Shown: piece by piece, positions 53,501-64,000 of the stretch
How positions within the stretch are numbered: the stretch's first letter is position 1
Layout of the letters: each line of letters begins with the position of its first letter
Assembly (NCBI RefSeq): GCF_000003815.2
Contig: NC_049986.1
Coordinates: forward strand, 16,545,172-16,609,171
Direction of reading: 5' to 3'
DNA length: 64,000 bases
DNA from: Branchiostoma floridae
Taxonomy: Eukaryota > Chordata > Leptocardii > Amphioxiformes > Branchiostomatidae
The notes under the pieces: generated by a model
What the model was told of the DNA's origin: nothing
Database searches by the model: none
The model's input: the letters and a program-made list of their open reading frames with translations, nothing else
Position numbers and translations under genes: made by a program

Positions 53501-56500
53501 TCATAGTGACAAGCTGGTATAAATCATGTCAAAATGTTTCTCGTGTGCAAGCGCAGATAAGGCCTGCAGAAATTTGTCATGTTTGAGTTCTTCTTTATTG
53601 CTTGTGTCTTAATATACTGCGAGTAATGTTGTATGAACGGGCACGGATGTATAAAGATGTTACCAGCGCGTGGATAATGCTCTGTCACAGTCGGAAGTAT
53701 GTTTTGAATTCTCCTGTGTTCTACACCACTGTTTCTAATAAAGAGCAAGGGAAAACCATTCGTCAGCATGAAATATTTATCGTGGTTTTATTTCATATTG
53801 AAATCGAGTGCCTACAAACATGCAGACCAAGAAAATGTTGCGAGTACTGTCAGTATTATCATCGCAGTCTTCTTTAAGTTCATTTTACAACAAGCTATGC
53901 TGTTCACAGGCAGGCACATACACTGACAAATGCATCCAAAATATAACCTTCTTGGCGAATTGTAATATGAGTAAGTAATCATGTCTGCCCAATGAAAAGT
54001 ATACCTTCATGTGGCTCTGCTTGACCTCATGGAATGTGAGCATGACCAGAACTAATCCAAGCTAGAAATCCCTTCTATCCCAAGCCACTACTACACTGCC
54101 TAAGAAGATACAGAGTCTCTGAGGTCTTGCATACCCGTTAGCCATGTAACCAAGGTACCTGAATACTCCCAGAGTTATACGAAACAATGCCCTGATGGCG
54201 TGCTAGTTTTTTTCCTAACCAATAGCACTAGGGCCGGCGCAACACGTTTGTTATCTTATTTTATGAGGACGAGCAATGTCGTAAGCCCGCCTTAGCCCCG
54301 GGAAATCCGCCTTCGTAATTAATAGACCGTATGGTTAAGCCCGATGCAGATAACGCAGCTACCCTAAACACTCCTCGGTAGGCCGTATTCTGCTCATGGC
54401 TAACCCGACCGTGAAGGCAGTTTGAAAGCTACTCATAAAGCCAAAGATTGGCATGCTGTCTTTTGTCGACTTCACATTCACTGACAAAAAGAAAGCAGTT
54501 CACATTTTAACATCACTAAACCCACACATGATAGAAAAAGTGGGATCTTTCGTCTTCCACTGTCTTCGAAAAAGGAGTCGAACCCAATAACCCAGGATCT
54601 AGAGTTAGCTTTTATTAGTTTTAGACCAGAGTAGACACTTGTGTTATTGTATCTTACACTCTTTGAATCTATGTTACCTGCAATTAGCCCACAGGCAAGA
54701 ATTTGCAATAAACTTGATTATTAAAAGTACAGGTAGATACGAAATGCAGATAACCATTATGGACTGCAACGTATGGAAGTTCGAGAGGAACTGATTGATA
54801 CGATGACGTACATAAAAGGTTTTAGTTTTCCCGTGGTACTGAAACAAAGGGTATTTTCAAGACGAACCAAGAATGGCCGTGACGTTGATGGATCAATCAG
54901 GGAATTGAGCTGAAAATCCACACGCCTACCTATTGACAGGAGGGATACATCATGACACCATGCCCTTGCTGGCTGAGGAGATGGTGCTTTGACTGGAGTT
55001 TAATCACAACTGCAACGCAATATAGATTTTCCGTTCTCTTTTAGGAAGGGCGTGTCCTTTATACATGTTTGTATGTCATACGAGGGACACATTAATCAAC
55101 ATACATGCATAGTGTACATAAACATTGCATAAACTTTAGCGAAGATGAATAAGGCTTATTTAGAAGCGTTTGATACGTATTGATATATAAGAACAAACTT
55201 CTGATGAATTTGCCCCACCAATCAGCTGAGGCTAGGGATCATTCGATAATTCAAACGGGCCGTTTAGGTTTAACTTTTAAAATTAAAATTCATTCCTGCC
55301 CTGGGACAAAGTTAACCTGATTACTGTTCAGCCACCTGCGACATGACCCACCTATAGAAGACTTTCCCTGTAAGATCCACTACTATTCAGACTGGTAGTA
55401 GCAAGTTGCTCCTAGTGAGATTTGGTACGAGGTAATGCACATGTAACGATCGGGTCATTCCAGCAATCATTCTGCAATTGTGCTCTCGTCGCGTATATAG
55501 ATCCCAAGCTGCCACACGCAAGCAAGCTGCTACTGATATGGTCCGCCATTACTCTAACAGCTAACCCCCTCTGCTTTGAAATCGCGCAACAAAGAAGAGC
55601 CTAGACGGACAAATCGATGTCCTCGCGCCTGATAGGCAACAACAATCCGGTCTAATGAGCGTGATGTATTTGTTACTATCCCATAAACTAATCCGATAAA
55701 ATCGCACAACCCTTTGTGACAGTGATATTGTGGCCTCGCACGCCATGCCAGGATTGAAACATGGGTCTATTAACGAGTTGCTCTACACCCGATAGTCGGG
55801 AGGTGGTCACCCATCGATGTTAATCTATCTAGCTTGGACAAATCTATTGCACTAGGCTACCATGGCGACTGATCGTATCTACACGAAAGGATACATTTGA
55901 ATACGAGGAAGATATTTTAAAAGATGGAGTTTGAAGTTCAGTAAACTAGTAATTCATGAAAATCTCATTTTTCTATGTGAACAATCTCTTTCACATTCGT
56001 TCCATTTAATTTGCTATGTTACATAGTTTGGACCTACCAGTTTTCGATGAGCAAAAAGTGAATTGGTCTGGTAGGATACGACCTATAATGCTTTGGTCGA
56101 AACCAAGCGTTAGTTACAGTTGCACCAGTGCTTGACAGGATCCTAGGACTAATAGTTGGTACATTTTAATTTTTGAAACAAATCTTTCTGTAGTACATTT
56201 GTGCAAGTAATATTTTCTTGTTGTTGAATCTCAATTTGTAAACTGAATAGACCCAACTTGAGGCAATTGAAACCCATTGTCGGGATACGTGATTAAATAG
56301 TAAGTGTGGTTGGCACTCCAATACATAGAATTAGCCTTATCACTTTACCTGTCCTAAGGAATCAGCTTATGACCATCGTGAAACCGCACCGTCAATGATG
56401 ATGATTCTGTGCGACAGTTATCCCAGTATGTTGAGTCACTCCGGATTTTATACATATCATATAACGTTAGACCAGGTGGTCCCATTTGGTTTACTTTGTA

Positions 56501-59500
56501 ATGTTCGTTAGTTGCCTGAATAAACAATGTTGACTTTATTGATTGACGAACAGTAACAGAGGCAGGGAGAACTGAGATTATTCGTTATTTCTTGTACAGA
56601 CTTTGACGTTTCATCCACAATATTTTACAGGATGCTCCATCTACATGCGAAGTCTGCGATGCTCGTATTTCGGGGCTCGCCCACCCACCGAAGTTCATGA
56701 CCGATGGAGAAAAGGGACCACAGCCTATAACATGGTGGCAGTCAGTGTCCTGGCTGAACTACCCATCCCCGCTGCAAGTCAACATCACATTCTCGTGGCA
56801 AAAAACGTTTGAAATCACCCAAAACATCAGAATAGTTTTCCAGTCCCCTCGCCCGTACCAGATGATCATCGAGAAGTCGCTAGATTACGGCGCGACGTGG
56901 CAGCCGTGGCAGTACTATGCACGCAGCTGTCGAGATGCGTTCGGGATGCTGCCGGCCAGGGCCAGCACCATCTCCCGGAGGGACATCACCAACGTCATCT
57001 GCACACAGCTGTACAGCAACACCCTTCCGCGCAAGAATGGCGAGGTGTTACTGGAGGTGGAGGATAGGTTCAGGTTATATCTGAACGGCAGAAAGAGTGG
57101 CAAGAACATCGACATCGAACTGCATCAGCACAAGGGCTTGGAAAAATTCGTGTCCCTGACGGACATGAGAATACGGTTGCTGCAGCCAGCCACTAACGGC
57201 GTCTATAGCAGGACTTCTGCAACTTCCAACGAACTCATGAGATATTACTACGCAATTTCTGATATCCAGATCAGGGGCAGGTTAGTATTAAAGACATGGA
57301 ACAACAAGGGAACCGTTAATGCTTTCTATTCATAGTGGCAGAAACATGCGCATTGCCGTCAGTCTTTTATTCAACTTTTGCCAACATCTTTCCTACACTT
57401 GCACCACTGTATTTTGTTGTATGTTCGTCATCTTCTTGTGATTTGCAGGAAATCTAAAATGCTATATACTATAATCCTTTGCTGGTTATTTACACTCAAA
57501 ATCACATCTGAAATAAGGTAAAAACTATCCAGACAGAACAAGGGAAATAATATATGACATAATATGTAAAATATTGCAATTGCAACTTCGATTTGAAGTC
57601 AAGACCAAAAGGTTGAAAAAGGAAATGAGATCTACATGTCATCTGTTGCACGTACAAGGGGTACGCCCATATGCAAAGTTACAATGTTGTGATACATACG
57701 ATCAGTGATTAATTCTTTAAATTGTGTGAGTGTTTACTTAAAGGTAACATAATGTAAACTACTTATTTTCTTAAAAGAATGCATGCTAGGCATTTCGTAA
57801 CATAAAGGTTATCTTGGTTTTCAAATGTCACTAACTATTATTCATTTCTACCGTTAGGTGTAAATGCAACCTCCACGCCAGCTACTGTCTTAGGGATACG
57901 AAGACTAAGAAGTTTTATTGCGATTGCAAACATAACACAGAGGGGTCCGACTGCAACAAGTGAGTGGCAATTGCGGCCTTGGCACAATTAAAGTTTCAAA
58001 AATATTATTGAAAAACTCTATCATTTTGAATTTGTTGACATCGAACTCCACAGTGTGTTATGGCTTAATTCAGACATGTGCATAATCTAAGACAACACAA
58101 TTCTGTGTGTAAGCCTAACATAAGGGTTGTCTACTAAGTATTCAATCTCTATATGTACCTATTTTGTAATAATTGTGTCAAAATTGGTACAGTTGCAGTA
58201 ACAAGAACTATAATAGAGAGAACTAATCAAGTCTTCCAGTTGATGAAAAGAGTGTGGGCATATTGATCGTAGTATCACGAAAACAGAAGACAATACTATG
58301 ACGTGCTCTGTCCCTCCAGGTGTAAGAAGAACTTCGTCGCCAGACAGTGGGCGTCCGGCAGCTACTATCCACTGGGTACAGGTTCAGCAAATGAGTGTCG
58401 AAGTAAGAGAACATTCTATCATCATTGCACTTCGTTACGCGTCTATTTGTTCAAACCATTCTTTAAGATGTCATGATGTTACTTTCCTATTTACTCGTTT
58501 TAAGATATTACAAAATATCTATTGTTGATATGATTTCTAAGTCGTATTGATTCGGCGCTTTCTAGGATTTTCCAACGACTCGGCCTGTAAGTAGTTTTTG
58601 TTAGCAGTTAATACCCTCAATCCACTAAGACGGTGGCATCGCTAAGAACGCACTGCGGCCTAAAATCTGACAGAGCGCTCTCAGACACAATTGAATACCT
58701 TTACGCTTTGTGTTTTATTATCTTTCAGGTTTTACCTTTTACATATTCCAGATATCAATGAAAGACTTACACAAATTCAATTTAGGGCACAATGAGGTCA
58801 CCGTCTAGTAGAATGGGGGCCTTAGCCATATTTATGCAGGTGAGATATATAGTATGAAAAACAACCCAGAGCAAGAACAATTATTGATAAACAAAATGTT
58901 TCCATATCGTTGTAAACTATAAAAGGACAAAGAGTGATGTGATTAAATGTCTGCATGGTGTTTGAAGAATCTATATAATTTTAAGCACCTCTGCGACATA
59001 CTGCTTTGCCATGTTGTAACATAAATTGGACCCACATCATTTACTGTCGGCAAAAGCCAATGGTAGATGCGCGTTGACCAAGCGCCGTCTGGCGAGGTAC
59101 CGCTCAATTCCAGGTGAAAGGAACACTAATCACAATGTCAGCTGATGTGTTGAGCGTTGAAAAGAATTCGTTCCAAAAGAGGGGCTCACGCAGCTGGTTG
59201 CAAACGTAATTTCGTCACTGCACATGCGTAAGCATTTGTACACCCGCCGTTTGGAATACAAACTGTTATCCATCTTCATATTCGAAAGATAACGCGAGTT
59301 TAAAAGTATATCCATAAACCTTAATTTTCCAGCGTCATCTACCGATAAAATGTAGATCTGCAGGACATATTACGAAAATTTATCCCAGGTTCTTGCCAAA
59401 AAGGTTGCATCGATAGAAATGAGACCATGAAAGATAATCGAATAGATCCGGCAATGCCCTATGTTGCCTCTAAGAAATATAGGATTATAAGTGTCCACCT

Positions 59501-62500
59501 TTTGCGTGGTGTTTCTCGTATTTTACTGTATCGATCATTCTTTTTACGAGAACCATCTGCTACCGTCGCTATCTTTAAATTGGTCCATGGTTGCCTTATT
59601 GATAAATGTCTCCAAAGCTTCAGCAATAACTTATACTGGCCCAGTATGTTAGAGAGGTTGCAAAGGATATTCGTTTAGATATTCTGCTGTTGAAGTTTTC
59701 TAACATATTATTTAACATGTTTTGGTACATTAATGTTGCACGATATTCGCTAAATCCGTGGAGGCTCGCTATGAATGTGAAGTCGAAGTTGACATCGGAC
59801 CTTAGGTAGCATTTTGTGATATACGAAGTACGAACAGTGTGTTACCTTATTAGGATGAACAAGGAAAATGTTCTTAAGAAGACGGAATATTCCCATGGCT
59901 CCATATCGGACGGGGAGGCTTTGTTGGATGGCATTTTCTGCCTACGCAGGAATATCTGTTATAGTTATTGTACACGTAATGGTACCCTGTGGGATATCCA
60001 TGGGAGGAATATTGTAAGCTTGTGCAGAATGGGATTCACTATAATGAAGCCTATAGTCTCGTATCAGCATAAAGGTTACGTGGAGGTTTATCTAACGTAA
60101 TGCAAAATGGCTAGTCTTCGCAGTGAGATTAGAAAAGTGAACTTTCTTCAAGCCAAGGTTTTGATACCCAAAATTCTCGAGCATGCGAAGCCTCGAGCAA
60201 GAAATAAACCATGAACATGCATGGGAACTCGGTAAGGATCTATTCTTGAGTGATAGTCTGGCTAGTAGGTACATCAGATTATATATAGCATTTGGCAAAG
60301 TAGGCCTCTCTGACCGCGTTCTAGCTCTTCATGTAGCTTTAACGACGTGATGATTAATCGTATCATACTATCTTAGTTTGTCTGTAAATGGCTGTGTGAT
60401 ACGTCTTAGTATATGTATGTATAAACATAGAAATTCATGACCAAATCTACGAAATTTTAAATGTTGAAAGACAATTGAGGCATCAATCTGTATAGTATTA
60501 ACACGCCCGAGCTCACGAAGCCTTATTTCATTTCTGCCAATACGTCAGAACGTCTCAAGGTAGCCTACAAGTTTCAGGGCTCACTTACAGACGGATGATT
60601 GATGATTTCTTGGATCACCGTAAATTTAAGCCCGGCTCGGTAGTTCCCGACCCCTGGTTGAGGTTAGGCTCTAAATCTGGTTTGGCACGTTAGTTTTCGT
60701 ACCGAATAAGCCGTTCTGTACCATCAGGAGAAGCCCAACAAAGCCGGGAAAGTGCTTCATTCGTCACCCTGTGAACGGTTCTTTTGGTGGATCAAGCTAA
60801 ATGACGTTGAAAAATCGTCTCCTCGGGCGATGGCTAATCTGAATATCGTTCTTCTTGACATTTGGTCTCAGCCCCGAAGTTTCCAGTCATCTATTCTTCA
60901 ATTTTTTTCCAGTTCTGATGTGCGTTGGAATGTTTATAAACGAACCGCTACGAATAGAGGGGCATGTGTTATTGTGGTAATCCTTGTTGTGCCTAGTGGG
61001 ATATAGGTATCTCCTTACAGGGATGGGTTACAAGCCCCTCCCTTTTGAAGACCTTTTAACGCGTGCTCAAAGAACATCCCTTCAGAAAGACGGTGCAGCC
61101 CCTACGAAAATGCTCTGACCCCGAGACTAGAACCGGGATATCTCCGTTACCGACTTATCAAAATAGGATCTCAACGATGAGAGCCTTTTTAACAGTTTAG
61201 CCACTGGACATCCTCTGTATACGCAACATGCTGTTGAGATTTAAAAAAAAAATATAGAAATAAGATTAATGCCTGGGAAGACGAGCAGAACTTTCCATCT
61301 ATGTCTCCGTTGAACTAACGTTGCTGTCTGACATCAGGATCACACAACTAAAGCTACAAGGAATATCTTGCAAAGTAGAATTATTGGAATTCACAAGATT
61401 AATGTCGCATCTTAAAGTTTCTTCTTTGGCAGCCTGATACATAATACTGCATCTAAATTGGTATATGTCTAAGAATTGACAGTAACAAACTACAGCAGTC
61501 TTCTCCAATTTGTTCTCTTGTTTTTTCTCTGACTGAAGACATGGAAATGATGATATTGCACAGCAATTGCACCTCAAGATGTTTGGTTTTTACCAATTGT
61601 TTTATATTCCAGCATGTGAATGCAACACCCATTCTGACCGCTGCCGGTTCATCCAAGTGCTGGGGTACGTGGTCTGTATCGGGTGTTACCATAACACCAT
61701 GGGCAGGAACTGTGCAGAGTGCCGCCCCGGGTACTACAGAGATGCTACCAAGGAGATCACCGCACACGATGTCTGCAAAGGTACCTAGACATAGTTTTGG
61801 ATGCAATATTTCATTTGTTTTTCTCAAAATGATATGCCATCGAATTCATGAGCAATAACTATTCCAGAAGCACATTGCTGCTGCAATACATTTGACAATG
61901 CACACTGGAAGAAAATGTGTGAAATTTGCACAGTGTGAAATATGGCTCAACAAAACAAACTCAAAGTCATAAAAGCTCTTCATGATCAGGAATTCTTTCT
62001 CGCACTCTCATAGGTTCCTACAATGATGAATGTTGACTGAAGGGAGCTGTATGTTAGATCGTATTCATTGCTCTTTTTGTTGTTGATCAGCCTGTGACTG
62101 TAACCCCATGGGTTCGAGACACGACAAATGCAACGCCACGACTGGCAAGTGCCAGTGCAAAGACGGTGCGGATGGCATGCGCTGTGACATGTGTGTGGGA
62201 GCTTACTACTGGACAAGAGACAAAGGATGCCAAAGTAAGTGGTTCTGTTCTGACAACAAACCAAGTGAAGAAAGACACCCCCTCCTTAAAATGTGCAAGT
62301 GCATTAAAAGAAATTGCTGCTTTGGATCACTAGCTATACAATGTCAACTAATCTGGTAACGTTGTTCGGCTTTCAGAGGCCGTTTGTACCTTCAGCGAGG
62401 ACAACAACTGCAAAAACGGCGGGACGTGCGACAACTACGAGAGATGCATCTGCCCAGAGGGATATACCGGCAGGCTTTGCGAGCGGGCAATCGGTATGAC

Positions 62501-62609
62501 GTCACCCAGGAAAAATGGCGGAGTGAATGTAGCCACAAGAAAGATGCCGGGACATACATGCACCCTAATGGCTGTCCTGACTGTCATATTTTTGAATATG
62601 ATATCCTGA
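47286..62609 (+). CDS. NTNG: Netrin-G-like GPI-anchored LamNT/LE protein, complete, seven exons
   Basis: The spliced CDS joins 47286-47516, 56631-57280, 57858-57959, 58320-58402, 61613-61780, 62091-62234 and 62377-62609: 1611 nt, 536 codons plus TGA, with phases agreeing at all six introns. Domains: signal peptide ~1-25, LamNT ~30-294, LE1 295-354, LE2 357-410, LE3 413-458, EGF 463-494, short linker, hydrophobic tail ~521-535. Each LE has exactly eight cysteines and the EGF has six. Segments such as PLQVNIT, EKSLDYG.TWQP.QYYA, RIRLL.PA and YYAISDI.(I/V)RGR match netrin-G1/G2 as I know them. There is no C-terminal NTR domain, unlike classical netrins 1-4. In vertebrates netrin-Gs are GPI-linked axonal adhesion proteins that bind LRR receptors of the NGL (LRRC4) family; the same role here is inference. 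Family assignment is strong; true orthology versus a separate netrin-like branch needs a tree. Confidence 0.93.
50345..50463. mobile_element. 119 bp segment bounded by 14 bp perfect inverted repeats (intron 1)
   Basis: CACAATGACATTTT at 50345-50358 and its exact reverse complement at 50450-50463 bound about 91 bp of unrelated, fairly GC-rich sequence. A 14 bp perfect pair at this spacing is unlikely by chance in 64 kb. No clear target duplication flanks it, so it may be a small MITE or a structured RNA segment in the intron. Confidence 0.45.
51896..51915. repeat. TATG microsatellite
   Basis: About five units of TATG in intron 1. Confidence 0.9.
52930..52949. repeat. CT microsatellite
   Basis: (CT)10 in intron 1. 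Confidence 0.95.
56631..57280 (+). CDS. NTNG: Exon 2: bulk of the LamNT domain
   Basis: This 650 nt exon covers residues 78-293 plus two bases of R294. It starts in phase 0 after the acceptor TATTTTACAG and ends at GGCAG|gttagt. It carries the hallmark LamNT segments: CDA.....LAHPP near residues 86-97, WWQS at 112-115, PLQVNIT with a sequon at N128, the EKSLDYG.TWQP.QYYA block, and RIRLL.PA followed by [12 protein letters not shown] at the end. Continuing past the donor would add non-homologous residues and stop, which supports the splice. It is visibly more GC-rich than the flanking introns, as expected of a conserved exon. A nearer acceptor at 56599 is rejected because it breaks the frame. 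Confidence 0.95.
57281..57857 (+). other. NTNG: Intron 2 (577 bp)
   Basis: It runs from gttagt to ccgttag, in phase 2, at the LamNT/LE1 boundary. The sequence is AT-rich and I see no other feature in it. Confidence 0.9.
57858..57959 (+). CDS. NTNG: Exon 3: first part of LE1
   Basis: This 102 nt exon begins after TACCGTTAG, completes R294, and encodes residues 295-327 plus two bases of K328. It begins CKCNLHA..C and contains C.CKHNT.G.DC, giving six of the eight LE1 cysteines (295, 297, 304, 315, 317, 326). The donor is AA|gtgagt. The [10 protein letters not shown] junction from exon 2 matches the same junction in vertebrate netrin-G, which supports both splice sites. Confidence 0.93.
57960..58319 (+). 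other. NTNG: Intron 3 (360 bp)
   Basis: It runs from gtgagt to ctccag, in phase 2, inside LE1. Nothing else is seen. Confidence 0.9.
58320..58402 (+). CDS. NTNG: Exon 4: second part of LE1
   Basis: This 83 nt exon starts after CTCCCTCCAG, completes K328 and encodes residues 329-355 plus one base. It reads CKKNF followed by a W..GSY.P...G.AN.C pattern that matches netrin-G LE1 closely, and supplies the last two LE1 cysteines (C329, C354). The donor is CGAA|gtaaga. LE1 is thus split between two exons while LE2 and LE3 each occupy one. Vertebrate proteins have a few extra residues after this point before LE2; here LE1 joins LE2 directly unless a cassette exon lies in the next intron. Confidence 0.92.
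58403..61612 (+). other. NTNG: Intron 4 (3.2 kb), between LE1 and LE2
   Basis: It is a phase 1 intron from gtaaga to attccag, placed exactly at the LE1/LE2 boundary, where mammalian netrin-G transcripts are alternatively spliced. Open stretches on the + strand at 59427-59678 and 59816-60100 (83 and 94 codons) have no recognisable domain or cysteine pattern. I could not define an internal phase 1-1 exon. LE1 and LE2 join correctly without one. Confidence 0.85.
61613..61780 (+). CDS. NTNG: Exon 5: LE2, symmetrical cassette-type exon
   Basis: This 168 nt exon, acceptor TTATATTCCAG and donor AAAG|gtacct, encodes residues 357-411 with flanking split codons T356 and A412. It has eight LE cysteines (357, 359, 366, 377, 380, 389, 392, 410) and the motifs CECN.HSDRCR, C..CYHNT.G.NC and C..GYYRDA, matching netrin LE2. 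It enters and leaves in phase 1, so skipping it removes exactly 56 residues without a frameshift. The gtacct donor is weaker than those of the other exons. Confidence 0.93.
61781..62090 (+). other. NTNG: Intron 5 (310 bp)
   Basis: It is a phase 1 intron between the LE2 and LE3 exons, gtacct to gatcag. Intron 6 (62235-62376, 142 bp, gtaagt to tttcag) is also phase 1 and separates LE3 from the EGF/GPI exon. Neither holds another feature. Confidence 0.9.
62091..62234 (+). CDS. NTNG: Exon 6: LE3, symmetrical cassette-type exon
   Basis: This 144 nt exon, acceptor TGTTGATCAG and donor CAAA|gtaagt, encodes residues 413-459. It starts CDCNP.GS.HD.CN and holds eight cysteines (413, 415, 425, 432, 434, 443, 446, 458), ending at a GC(Q) like vertebrate LE3. 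It is phase 1 on both sides, so skipping it drops 48 residues in frame. Another frame across the exon is open but lacks the cysteine spacing and is a shadow. Confidence 0.93.
62377..62609 (+). CDS. NTNG: Exon 7: EGF domain, linker and GPI-anchor signal, stop codon
   Basis: The exon begins after GGCTTTCAG, completes K460 and encodes residues 461-536, ending at TGA 62607-62609. Six cysteines (463, 471, 477, 483, 485, 494) with NC.NGGTC and C.CPEGY.G..C make one EGF domain. After it come about 25 polar residues with a small-residue cluster NGG at 506-508 (or NVA at 510-512), a short basic spacer, and a hydrophobic end ([16 protein letters not shown]). The chain stops straight after the hydrophobic stretch, with no cytoplasmic tail, as in GPI-anchored proteins. 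The exact cleavage site cannot be fixed by eye. A longer overlapping frame running to 62635 is a shadow. Confidence 0.92.
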
Positions 62610-64000
62610 CATACGTAGACAACAGCACCGACTGACAAAGCTTGAATTGACTTAAAAACACGAACTTTTCTCATGAATTGTAAAATACAAGCTTAAAACT
62701 ATTGAATATCAAACCCTTTGGTTTGTAAGATAGCTATTGGAAGTGGTTACATTCTTCTGTGACCCCGAGGTTTTGGGAACGATTGACTAAAATCCTTACT
62801 CCTGTCAAAATTAAGTAGCGAACAATTTTAAAATGTCAAAAAAAAAAACTCCATGGATACTTCCCTGCATGAATATTTGTAGGCAAACCAAGCTCATGTC
62901 CAAAATGCCCAATCTTGACTCCACCCATCAGTGGTTGAGGAGTGTAATGTTTAAGATGATGGGCATCGGTTATGAGCAAATAATTTCTCAGATGAAATAA
63001 TCACAACTGTTGCTTAAATGTGCGTCTCAATGTTGACATTGAAGTGATTGAACTCCAGCAATGCTTGAGGAAGCATTGTAATTGTAACTGACATTTGTAA
63101 ATAACCAAATGCTGAAGTAGTATGGTATTTGATACATACGCAAAAATTTATAAATTAAGATGACAAACACAATAGATGCTATTGCATATCACCATTTGTA
63201 AAATTTTTGCACCGTGTGATGAAATAGTAGTACGTCTCCACAACCATAAAGAATGCAAGAAAACGTTATCATTATAAAGTCGGTGTATGCTGAAATTTTC
63301 TACGTTGATGTTTTTTTACACAAGCAGTAGACCGCAAAGCATTGCCAATGCTTGATGGATGTGGTGAGGCCTGTCTAAGATGATGTTATAGTGATATGAC
63401 ATAGTTCGTACTGCATGTGCAGCAAAAGTTGTTATGGGCTCGCATTATGGACTCTGTATTAGAGTTGGTTTAGCGAGCCTGTTATCTATCGGTGCGACAG
63501 TAGATGATAAGGGATGGAGACATGACACAATGTATCTTAAAAACCCACGCGTAGATGTAGCCATTTGGGTGACGTGAATGTTAAAAAGTGAACACCTCGG
63601 TTTAAAAGAGACCCCCTAGCGTATAGAACCACTAAAATCACTCTGTGCAATTGAAAAGAGTTCTAGGAAAGGCCGAATGCATTTTGTGGAGTAGAAAGCA
63701 AAGCAGAAAGCTGTACATACAATTTAGTGAATTGTGATACATGGTAAGATAGCAGTAGTACTCTTTTTAATATGCATGCTTACGCCCTCAATTCATGGAT
63801 AGAAGTATGATGTGGTGTGAACGGTTTTGTACATTGGAAGCGTGAAAGTATAGTTTAGAGTTGTGTTAAGGGATATCTATTTAATTGAAGGATGACGGCG
63901 AATGTACTCTCAACTTGGCGTGTTGGCAAAGTCTAGCAGGATTGCTATGTTTGTTTTCGTATTGCTATGGGTTTATCAGTGCACAAAACGAGCAATGCTT
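62610..64000 (+). other. NTNG: 3' untranslated region and downstream flank
   Basis: This follows the stop codon of the netrin-G-like gene. It is AT-rich with an A11 tract around 62838. I found no canonical AATAAA or ATTAAA before the window end, so the 3' end of the transcript cannot be placed; a variant signal such as TATAAA (near 63150 and 63274) or a site beyond the window is possible. No second gene is seen. Confidence 0.6.

Larger units (their letters stand above)
47517..56630 (+). other. NTNG: Intron 1 (9.1 kb)
   Basis: It runs from gtaagt to ttttacag between the first coding exon and the main LamNT exon. No further netrin-like sequence was seen. It holds a short (TTTTG)3 tract at 48705-48720, a 119 bp segment with 14 bp perfect terminal inverted repeats (50345-50463), a TATG microsatellite (51896-51915) and a CT microsatellite (52930-52949). 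A 153-codon open frame at 50509-50970 resembles no family I know and is probably chance. Long first introns often carry enhancers, but none can be shown here. Confidence 0.85.

Noticed and set aside
54560-54610. Minus-strand GGGTTCGACTC resembling a tRNA T-arm
   Set aside because: No matching acceptor stem, D-arm or anticodon arm around it.
56591-56600. Alternative acceptor CTTGTACAG before exon 2
   Set aside because: It adds 31 nt and breaks the frame; the acceptor at 56630 keeps phase and homology.
56915-57115. Antisense open frame over the LamNT exon
   Set aside because: Shadow of exon 2; no domain of its own.
62384-62635. 83-codon + strand frame through the last exon
   Set aside because: Different frame from the phase-consistent EGF/GPI exon and lacks EGF cysteine spacing.

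Overview
The window looks like nuclear DNA of an invertebrate deuterostome, best guess amphioxus (Branchiostoma). The supported gene has seven exons with GT-AG introns, the background is AT-leaning and almost free of coding sequence, and there are foldback and MITE-like elements, microsatellites and ~120-190 bp tandem arrays. The species is inferred from this style, not proven. No bacterial features, tRNA, rRNA or CRISPR array was seen.

One protein-coding gene can be read with confidence: a complete netrin-G-like gene on the + strand, coding from 47286 to 62609 in seven exons. All splice phases agree and together give 536 codons plus a stop, close to the ~530-540 residues of vertebrate netrin-G proteins. 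The product has a signal peptide, a laminin N-terminal (LamNT) domain, three laminin-type EGF (LE) repeats of eight cysteines each, one six-cysteine EGF domain, and a hydrophobic C-terminal tail preceded by small residues, as expected for a GPI anchor signal. There is no NTR (C345C) domain, so it is built like netrin-G and not like a classical secreted netrin. Exons for LE2 and LE3 are both symmetrical (phase 1-1), so each can be skipped in frame.

Positions 1-47210 hold no gene I can support. They hold a foldback element with TA flanks (1848-2099), a tandem duplication (2773-3030), a three-copy ~180 bp array (16563-17100), a composite element made of a hairpin, a (TTTC)6 tract, four ~162 bp core repeats and a second hairpin (31663-32423), a poly-G tract, a ~120 bp repeat array (32560-33300), and a TTA-flanked 245 bp MITE (46603-46847) just upstream of the first coding exon. 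A 216-codon minus-strand open frame at 27871-28521 is the only other stretch worth testing as coding.

The first coding exon seems to begin with a splice acceptor at 47210, so the promoter is probably further upstream, perhaps in the seemingly empty 47 kb. Three short upstream reading frames precede the start codon, one overlapping it. Intron 1 (9.1 kb) and intron 4 (3.2 kb) are long; intron 4 falls exactly between LE1 and LE2, where mammalian netrin-G genes are alternatively spliced.
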